Shown piece by piece: positions 55,666 to 64,000 of a DNA stretch of 64,000 bases. The translations under genes and the position numbers were made by a program. The notes under the pieces were generated by a model. That model ran no database searches and was not told the origin of the DNA. It saw nothing but the letters and a program-made list of their open reading frames with translations. Every line of letters starts with the position of its first letter. The first letter of the stretch is position 1. Origin of the DNA: Liquidambar formosana. Taxonomy: Eukaryota; Streptophyta; Magnoliopsida; Saxifragales; Altingiaceae. The stretch covers positions 23,578,430-23,642,429 of the forward strand of contig CM077826.1 in the NCBI GenBank assembly GCA_039720395.1, read 5' to 3'.

Positions 55666-57499
55666 TGTCGCTACCCCAAAAAAAGGAAGGGGTTCTTCCT
55701 AAGGATGGGACGACCCTCGGGGGACCTCCGTTTCATGGCGTGAAGGGGTGTGTGTTGAGTTCATTTCAAGGGCACTTTAACCGTCCTAGGCATGCAAGCA
55801 TATCTAGAATTATCAGGGCTATGGAGTCGCCACCAATTAGGGATTTGAGGATGTGATTGGACATCCAATAGTTGGTTTAGAAAATAGGGTCATCTGAGAT
55901 CCCAAAATAAGTCCATCTGAGGTTTTATCATCAATAAGTCCATCTGAGGGCCTACTAGAAAATTGAATGACTCTTAGTGGTCTGTGAGACTAAAGACTGA
56001 GGGTAAGGGGGTTTGGTTACGAGTGGGGAAGGTGTGAAGCACCCCATATCGCCTGTTGGAATCCAATAGTTCCCAATTTTGACGGTGTTTCTAATTAAAA
56101 TCCCATTTGGTATTGTTGATTTCCTATACAAACAATTTGACATAGAATACCCTTTTGAAGGGTGGTGAATTCTATTATTTTGAAAAGAGATCCCTAAAGG
56201 CATTGGAACACAGTCTTTTGAAAGTGTTGATGTTTGAAAATTATGCCTTGAGGTTTTTGTAAATGAGAACCTTTTGAAAAGATCATAAATTCGCCTCCTT
56301 CTCATGGGTATTTTAGGTCAAATTGATTAACTCTAAAGTATCCTCATCTTGGAGTGGTAAAAAATCAATCCTTTATGAAAGGATGGAAATGGAAATGATG
56401 TGAGTCCATTTTTAAAGAACTAATGCCAAGTACGAACCTTTTTGGGATCCTGAGATAGCTCGAGACTTTTGAAGTCAATGGAATAGGTAAAGAAAAGGAT
56501 ACTTTTTGAAAGCTATTGAAATAAAGGCGATGTTCCCTTTTGAAGAGAAGAGATTGCCTTTTGAAGACAGGGGTTCCTTTTGAAGGAAGAAAAATGTATT
56601 TAATTGAGAGAAGAACACTTTTGAAGTGTGAAGGAATTTTGTTTAAACGAAATAAAAGTGAAACTTTATGATTCTTAATCCATACTAAAAAGGAGATCCT
56701 GCATAGAATGACGGTTTTGGAAAATTGATTTCATGTGACAAAATGATGTTTTTGAGAAGAGAGCACGTGCCTTTTTTTAATGAAAAGAATCATTCAAGTC
56801 ATTTTTTTTTTTGAAATGAACTCGTCAATTGAAAAATGATGCGCGTGTTAACAGTTTGCTCGATGGCAAGAAACTCTTTTTTTGAATCGAAATCTTTATT
56901 TGATAAAGATGGTAATGTTGTCAAGAATGATTAGTGGGAAAATGGTCCCATGCAACTATGAATAAAACCTTTTTCTGAAAGCTAAACCGTTCTGCAAGGA
57001 TTTGAGATGTAAAGAATCACCTTTAATTTTAAAAGACTTTTTGAAAATGTACTTGGGGCTTTTGAAGCATAAAGATGGTTAGGAGGAATTTAAATCCAAT
57101 CTTGGTGCGTACTTGAATTAATTGAATAAAAATGTGATCAATTAAATCTCCTAAGGATTGAGATTTACTATGTGGCATAGGGACATGCAAGAGTTCCCCG
57201 AATTTGGGGTAAGGTTATTCATTGGAACATGGTGGGTCAATTGATTAAATCCATTTGATGGTGATAAGCTATTATGTTATGGATGAGTTTTTAAGCATTT
57301 GATGATGTAAACTTTTATCCATTGCATGATAGTTTACCTTAAGACTTTTAGTTAAACCTTATTCACATGGGAATAGAGTCGAAATACCAACATAGCATGA
57401 AATTTCAAGATAAACATATCAAAATGTCAAAAGATACATAAACATAATCAACCTTGGCAAGGTTTGGAATTCATGAATGCGATGTTTATTGCTTTGATA
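55666..57499 (-). mobile_element. LTR fragment D inserted in LTR B
   Basis: It starts TGTCGCTACCCC directly after GATAT, the expected 5-bp duplication. It shares the GGAGTCGCCACC box (about 55823) and a GGGGAAGGTGTGAAGCACCCC box (about 56018) with Tat-type LTRs but is otherwise different. No ORF is supported. Element E begins at 57500, so only the first ~1.83 kb of D is visible; whether it is a solo LTR or a full element cannot be decided here. Confidence 0.7.
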
Positions 57500-60211
57500 T
57501 GTGAACCCCGGAAATTGGGCCCACAAGGGTTGGAAAGAAAAATAGATAGGTTTGAAAAAAGAAAAAGGGAGTCGCCACCTTATTTTTTAAAGGAAACAAG
57601 GAAAACCCTAAAAGTAGTTTGTTTTAGGAAAACAATTTGAATGACTCCATAAAAAAGGAAAGGCAAAAACCAATCTTTTGGAAACCAAAGAAATCGGGGA
57701 TTCGGAAGCTAAGTTATGACATGGGAAGGTTCTAGGCAAAGCCTATAGGCACCCATGTCACCCTTTCAGTCTCTCAGTTCATTTGGGCTAAATTAAGATC
57801 TTTTCCATACAAAAATCAGCAAGTATCATCACAAGAATCGCATGCATATCATATATTCCATTCATCCATCCATGCATAATAAGCACATAAAAACAGAAAA
57901 TAAAGAAAAAAGAAAACAACACAAAAAGAAACCTAGGATGCTTGGATCCTAGAACGGACTTGAGCCTCACGAAGAGCGCCTACGTACCATGCAACGAAAT
58001 ACATGGATCAAAGTCCACGTAGTTCGAATAGAAATAGGGTTAAGTCCTAATATAAACCTATGGTAAAAACCCTAGGTTTCCTTATTTGAAAAAAAAGAGT
58101 TGAATATGATAAATAAACCAAGTTTGAATTTAGAAAGAACTCCACAATATGGAAACTTTGATAAAAACAGAATTTTTTTGGTTAAGGAAACCTTTGATTA
58201 TACCATAGACTTGTATTAGAAATTAACCCTAGAGAGGGAGAAGAGAAAGAGTTAAGGAAGAAAGGTGAATTGGGGCACCTTCATACCCGCTTACCTGAGC
58301 GCAATAGCTCCAAGCATTAGCCATTTCAAGCATTGGCAGCCCTATTTGCCATAGGACAAATACCACACCTATTTGCACCCTTACATGTGCTCAAAACCAT
58401 GCAAAAACACTAACATGCAAATTTGGACAGAATAGTATTATGGCCTAAAATCATCCACTAAACATGCCAATAGCGAACAATAATAAGTTCTAACACTATC
58501 CTAGAACCATATCATGCATAAAAACCCTAGAATGAACTAACATGCATGCAAAAATATCATATTTACTCCATATGAAAAACATATACAGCAACTATGAAGA
58601 AAAACCAATAAAAAGACCTACTTTATCATGTTGTATGAAAACTAACATAAAACAAGGACTCTAAAACCCTAAACTCACAAATATGCTTAAAAACATACAA
58701 GACAAACTCTAAACATGCTAAAATAAAACTAAACAGAATCTAAATCATGCATATTAATTAACTAAAGCAATAAAACATGACAAGAAACCTAACTCTAACA
58801 TGCAATATCACTATCCTAGAACAAGGACAACAGAAGCACAAGAATCATAACTATGCATTGGAACCTATGAACTAACTCTAAAGCATGCAAAACTCATCAT
58901 GAACATCATCAATATCACATGTATTAACTAATAGAAACTTCAATTCATGGTAGAAATTACAAGCATTACATGCAATAGAGCTATTCTACATGATACTTTT
59001 GTTTAAGCTTGAACAGAAAAGAGGAATACCTTAGGAAGAGCCTTCCTTGTTGTTGTATGAACTCCCTCTTGCTCTTGTGGATGTCTCCAATCAATATTCT
59101 CCAAGGCTACAGCAAGAACTCTAGCTCTGCTTCAAGTCTCTCTCTCTTATTCTCTCTCAAACACTTAAGTTTTTAATGCATAAAGTGGCTCCCCTTGTGC
59201 TGAAGCATAGGGGGATATTTATAGACTTCAATTAGGATTAACCAATGGCTAGGATTAAAACCCTAATAATTAATCCAAAGGCTATTAGAGACCCCCTTGG
59301 GGCTTAAGTAATTCAGAAGTTACCAAAAATTAGAAGGAAACCCGTCCAAAAGAGCCCAAATACGTTAAAATAGGCAAGAGTCCGCTTCAGCAAGGAGTTA
59401 GAGTGAAAATAGGAAAGTGGTCTCGGGTGATCACCAAGGCCTGGGCAGCTAGCCACCTAGGCCCAGGCGGCTAGCCGCCCGGGGCTGGGTGGTCACTCGA
59501 GCCCATTCCGGATTTTTGCCCTATTTTGACTCCTAATCCTTCTAGAAGTGTTTCAGGAGCCAAATGAACTCCGATTTTGATGAAACAAAAGCCAAAACGA
59601 CCGTGTTTCGATGAGGAATATGTTTTTGACCATTTTAGGGTGAAAAGCACTAACCATGGGGGCATGGTTAGGTTTGAAAAAGGCGGTTAACCACTATGCT
59701 CTACCTTTGCTAAGCATAAGCATGCACATAGGGTCAAACCAAATGCTTTCCATATCAAAATTGAACTTCATAAAACACTTTTGGGGGTAAAATGATGACT
59801 AATGAAATTCAATTTGAAAAGATTTGGTTGGTAATTGTGAGTCAATTAGAGCTAACCTAAGGAAGGGTCAATTAACCAACTTGAACTGTATCGAGCCATT
59901 TTAATCCCGAGCCATTGTTTCATCAAATTGAACTTAGAAATACCTCTTATGCATTCATATGAACTCCAATTGACAATTTGGAGATCATTCCAAGGTCAAA
60001 TGAAAAGTTTGGGACTTAAAAGATGATTATGCCCCTCAAGTCACAAAAGCTCTTATTATCCCTCAAGATCAACTCCGAATTGAACCAAAATTCATATCCA
60101 TTGTCCTTGTGACTCTAGAAACCTAATGCAAGTGACTAGACTCAAAAACCAAACAAAAACATGCATGAAATGATGAGCCCTAGTAAGGTGGTGCAAAAAT
60201 GGGGTGTGACA
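57500..60211 (-). repeat. Element E 3' LTR (2712 bp)
   Basis: TGTGAACCCCGG...GGGGTGTGACA. It is closest to LTR B through U3 and matches LTR C at both ends but not in the middle block. A minus-strand TATA region (TATAAATA) lies at about 59215-59224. The TACGTA stem-loop is at 57979-58026. Confidence 0.95.
59422..59501. repeat. GC-rich inverted repeat in U3 of LTR E
   Basis: Arms CTCGGGTGATCACC and GGTGGTCACTCGAG, with GGCGGCTAGCCGCC as a perfect internal palindrome in the loop. About 200 bp upstream of the minus-strand TATA box. Confidence 0.85.
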
Positions 60212-60224
60212 GAAGCCCCTCATT
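60212..60224 (-). other. Element E polypurine tract
   Basis: The minus strand reads AATGAGGGGCTTC before the LTR start, identical to C. Confidence 0.75.
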
Positions 60225-61700
60225 GGCGAACAAGTTACACTTGTGAACCAATGATAAAAAACAACCCATTTTTGCCAAAAGGCCTAGAGAAATCACACAC
60301 TGATACCAACAATGATAGGAGGTTGAAAACCTGAAATTGAAATAAGGAAGTGTACTCAAGTCATGAGTATACTTAAACCACTGGGGGTTGATGATTGATA
60401 AGAGAAGCATATTCAAACCACTACGAATGAACATACTTTTGAAATGGAGAAATATATTCTAGTCACGAATATATTTTACCAAGTGATTGAGAATGAAATC
60501 TGAGAAGTATACTCAAGTGATGAGTATACCTTTGAAATGGAGAAATATATTCAGGTCACGAATATATTTAACCAAGTGATTGACAAATGAACTGAGAAGA
60601 ATGTTCAAGTGATGAGCATACCTTTGAAATGGAGAAATATATTCAGGTCACGAATATATTTAACCAAGTGATTAACAAATGAACTGAGAAGTATGTTCAG
60701 GTGATAAGAATACCTTTGAAATGGAGAAATATATTCAGGTCACGAATATATTTAACCAAGTGATTGAAAGAGACTGAGAAGTATACTCAAGTAATGAGTA
60801 TACTTTGCGATTGAAAAAGACTGAGAAGTATACTCAAGTGATGAGTATACCATTGAAATGGAGAAATATATCCAAGCGATGGATATATTTAACCAAGTGA
60901 GTGACAAGTATGTTCAAGTGATGAACACACCATTGAAATGGAGAAATATATTTAAGTGATGAATATATTTAACCAAGTGATTGAAAAAGACTGAGAAGTA
61001 TACTCAAGTGATGAGTATACCATTGAAATGGAGAAATATATTCAAGTGATGAATATATTTAACCAAGTAATTGAAAAGTATGTTCAAGTGATGAACACAC
61101 CATTGAAATGGAGAAATATATTCAAGTGATGAATATATTTAACCAAGTAATTGAAAAAGACTGAGAAGTATACTCAAGTGATGAGTATACCATTGAAATG
61201 GAGAAATATATTCAAGTGATGAATATATTTAACCAAGTAAGTGACAAGTATGTTCAAGTGATGAACACACCATTGAAATGGAGAAATATATTCAAGTGAT
61301 GAATATATTTAACCAAGTAATTGAAAAAGACTGAGAAGTATACTCAAGTGATGAGTATACCATTGAAATGGAGAAATATATTCAAGTGATGAATATATTT
61401 AACCAAGTAAGTGACAAGTATGTTCAAATGATGAACACACCATTGAAATGGAGAAATATATTCAAGTGATGAATATATTTAACCAAGTAAGATAGATAAT
61501 GAGGATTTGGAACTGAGAAGCATATTCAAAGGGTGAATACACTTTTGAAATGGAAGAACATATTCAAGTGATGAATATATTCAACCAAGTGGGATGGAAA
61601 ATCAAGATTTGAAACTGAGAAGCATATTCAAAGGGTGAATACACTTTTGAAATGAAAGAATATATTCAAGTGATGAATATATTCAACCAAGTGGGATGGA
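60225..61700. repeat. Tandem hairpin array, element E
   Basis: Same hairpin units as in C but more regular. Units with GTATACTCA and TGAGTATAC arms at 60998-61020, 61168-61190 and 61338-61360 show a higher-order period of 170 bp. Each is followed by an AAATATATTCA and TGAATATATTT dyad (for example 61034-61060). The loop is AGTGA. The end nearest the PMD gene (61500-61700) has the longer unit type also found at the corresponding end of the C array. Confidence 0.9.
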
Positions 61701-62320
61701 AAATCAAGATTTGAAATGAGAGTATATGATCAATTTATCAAGATAGAACAAGCATGGTGCAAGAGGAAAGTGACTTAACACATTGTCACTTGAGTTGGCA
61801 TAGCACAGGGGAAATATATTCAACCCTTTTGAACATAAAATCAATTCAAAGAATTGATTTCTAGGTGAAATTTGATTGATTTTAAGCTCAAAAAGTGTTG
61901 AATATCTCATTTGGAAGAGGGTTTGATCACGCGCTAAGGCGAGACAAAGCGAGGGAGAAAGCTAAAACAAAGTGGCTTGGGTGACCACCAGGCCTTGGGA
62001 GGCTAGCCGCCCAAGGCTTGGGTGGTCACCCGAGCCTAATGCTGAAAATTCTGGGTTTTTAAAACACAAGGGGCACTATTCATACCCCCCATTCAACCCA
62101 ACCCGAAAATTGAGAGCTTCTCTCTCTAGGAAGCTTACCCCATTTTGCAAAATCACTCCAACACCCAAAGGCATTCAAATCCACACTTCAAGAGGGATTC
62201 ATACACATGAAATAGCATCATTAGCACCCAATTTCACATCAAAAACAAGAAATTTGCAGCACTTTGCAAATTAAAACCCATTAAACCCATTTTTGCTCAA
62301 AACAAGCTAGTTCATCCACC
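61701..62320 (+). promoter_or_regulatory. Upstream region of MAIN-like PMD gene, element E
   Basis: About 61740-62036 is nearly identical to 24890-25188 of C and includes the inverted repeat 61976-62034 (arms CTTGGGTGACCACC and GGTGGTCACCCGAG). After about 62036 the sequence is unrelated to C. I see no clear TATA box in 62041-62320; a TCTCTCTCT tract lies near 62120. The ATG at 62321 sits in a CCACCATGG context. Confidence 0.55.
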
Positions 62321-64000
62321 ATGGATCCAAATGAAGACTCCACTTCAAAGTATCCATTCCTTGACTCAAAGAGTAGATACAAGGCACCAATATATGATGT
62401 TCCTCAAGGGAAATTGCTCCTAGAACCAAGGAATCATCTCTCCTTTATCCATTCCAAGCAAGAGGTAAGCTTACCCATTTTAAACTTTTCTTTGAAATTT
62501 TCATTTTTGTTGATTGAAATGCATTCCCATGAACTCTCTATGAGTATTCCTAGCAATGTTTGCAATGCCCATTGATTTTGGCAAGGATTGGATGTGAAAA
62601 GAATTCAATTTGAAAACTTGGTGAATAGTGCCCACCAAGTGTTTGATAAAATGCTTGAATGATGAAAATTCATCCAATCTTTGTAAAATTGATGTGTATT
62701 GCAAGGCAAAATCATAGGCATCCATTTCTAATTGATTTTAGAAACAAAACCAAGCATTTTCATGAACTTTGAAAAACAAAGTTTGCTATATTTTTGAAAA
62801 ACCCATGTTTTCATGAACAAGGTTTGCTTATTTTTTCTTTAAAAAACCGCTTTGGAAAACAAAGTTTGCTTATTATTTTCTTTGAAAAGTCCATGTTTCC
62901 ATGGTCTTGGAATGCATGGTTTACCAATGGTCATGAGTTTGAAGAATAAAACCAATGTTTTCATAAACTTTCAAAGCAAGGTTTACTTGTTCATGAGCTA
63001 AAAGACTTAGTTTTTGAAAAGCCAATTATCAATGCTTGCATATGATTTTTACACTAACTAGGTGAATAATTCTTCTTGATTAGCCCAATTTCCAAGACCT
63101 ACGCACAAGGTCTTCGATAAAGAATCTTATTGGGTGGTGGAAGCATATGGAACACACCCAACCTTCCGCAAGAGACTTCATAAAGAAGGCAGGTTTTAGT
63201 TGGTTTCTTGACTCCCTATGGAATGAACAATGGGATAGGCAAGCTCTCCTCGCCTTAGCTGAATTATGGTGGGATACCACCAACACCTTCCACTTTAGCT
63301 TTGGGGAGATGACCATGACTCCCAAGGATTTTTCAATCATCACTGGTTTAAGCCTCAAAGGAAAGAGGTTGGAATTCTATGGGGATGCCAACACGGATAG
63401 TGCTTATCTCCTCACTATGTTGGGGATGGATATTGAGGCGGGTTCCCACGGTGTTAGGAGAACATGGCTATTCGAAAATTTTGCCAACCAAGTAGAAGGT
63501 GTGGGAGTGGCTCTCGAGTGCATAGCTAGGGCATTCATGATCTATATGCTCTCTTGCACCTTCTTTGTTGGTGCTAATGACATGGCACAACTGGGCTATC
63601 TTGCTTCCATGGTGGATGTGAACAAGATGGGGAGGTATAACTGGGGAAGGGCAGCGCTAGCTACCATGTACAGATCCATGTTCGACATGTCTCGAGGTGT
63701 TTCCAAGAATTTTAGTGGGCTTCCATTTGTTTGGGAGGTAAGTAAAAATGTTTAATTTTTAAATTCCTCTCAAACTTGACTTAATTTTAATGCTTTTCTT
63801 GAATTTTGATAGATATGGTACTATGAATATTTGGGACTGTGCCGCCCCACCCTGGACAATGAGATACAAGAATGGCCCATACTTGGGAACTATGCTCCCA
63901 ACAAGATAGCTCTGCGTGCCCCCAATAGGCATGACTACGCCCATGCAAAGGCGTACTTGGTGAGCCTAAGTGCTGACATGGTAATCCATCTACTCATTCT
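62321..64000 (+). CDS. MAIN-like plant mobile domain protein, 5' part, at least three exons
   Basis: Predicted exon 1 is 62321-62464 (MDPNEDSTSKYPF...), donor GTAAGC at 62465. Exon 2 is 63084-63737, after acceptor TTGATTAG and before donor GTAAGT at 63738. Exon 3 runs from 63813 (acceptor TTTTGATAG) past the window edge. All junctions are phase 0 and the joined frame is open. Exon 2 holds the PMD signature: AGFSWF, then LAELWWDTTNTFHFSFGEMT and ITGLSLKG. Exon 3 starts IWYYEYLGLCRPTLDN, matching the usual position of a Trp-x-Tyr-Glu motif. Host MAIN/MAIL proteins are nuclear and involved in silencing and genome stability; that role here is inferred. Exon limits need transcript support. Confidence 0.8.

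Larger units (their letters stand above)
57500..64000 (-). mobile_element. Element E: Tat/Ogre-like element with MAIN-like PMD cargo, right end outside window
   Basis: Its 3' LTR (57500-60211) is followed by a PPT, a tandem hairpin array, the conserved GC-rich inverted-repeat module and a + strand PMD gene. This is the same layout as the 3' half of C. Its pol, gag and 5' LTR would lie beyond 64000. It is inserted in D (preceding 5 bp TGATA). Confidence 0.85.

Overview
The window is plant nuclear DNA, probably from a eudicot. It is made almost entirely of LTR retrotransposons nested inside one another, and I see no ordinary host gene. The evidence is plant-type Copia and Ty3 polyproteins, primer-binding sites matching initiator-Met tRNA and an Arg-type tRNA, TG...CA LTR ends, 5-bp target duplications, and plant mobile domain (PMD)-type ORFs. 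The species cannot be named from the sequence.

Layout, using my own element names. Element B is an old Ty3 Tat/Ogre-like element on the minus strand and forms the scaffold. Its 3' LTR remnant is 9030-10980, its internal region runs from 10981 to 55084, and its partial 5' LTR is 55085-55665. Six elements lie in it. Copia-1 (1-9029, cut by the window edge) sits in its 3' LTR. Solo LTR G (14069-16664, TSD cagct) sits in its PMD-like ORF. Element C (20060-47048, TSD tccac) sits in its pol. Solo LTR F (50346-53657, TSD gcata) sits in its gag. LTR fragment D (from 55666) sits in its 5' LTR. Copia-2 (27235-37006, TSD ttaac) is nested one level deeper, inside the integrase of C. Element E (from 57500, running off the right edge) begins inside D.

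Element C is the most complete: two 2.6-kb LTRs, an Arg-type PBS, a gag-protease ORF with a G-patch, a probable Ogre-type intron, and RT - RNase H - second RNase H - integrase. One nonsense codon and the Copia-2 insertion disable pol. Between integrase and 3' LTR, B, C and E each carry a cargo gene on the opposite (+) strand. B and C carry a PMD/DUF7745-like ORF, broken in B and intact in C. E carries a different, intron-containing MAIN-like PMD gene. The three share the flanking module: a GC-rich inverted repeat and a 1.3-2.1 kb tandem array.

Copia-1 and Copia-2 are non-autonomous sisters with 6440-bp internal regions, a gag ORF (intact in Copia-2) and the same wrecked, internally deleted pol.

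The most striking signal is repeated hairpins with constant loops and compensating stems. They occur as three hairpins just upstream of the Copia gag, as long tandem arrays in the Tat elements, and as a TACGTA-type stem-loop in four related LTRs. Dyads also lie 140-200 bp upstream of the TATA box in each Tat LTR where both can be seen.
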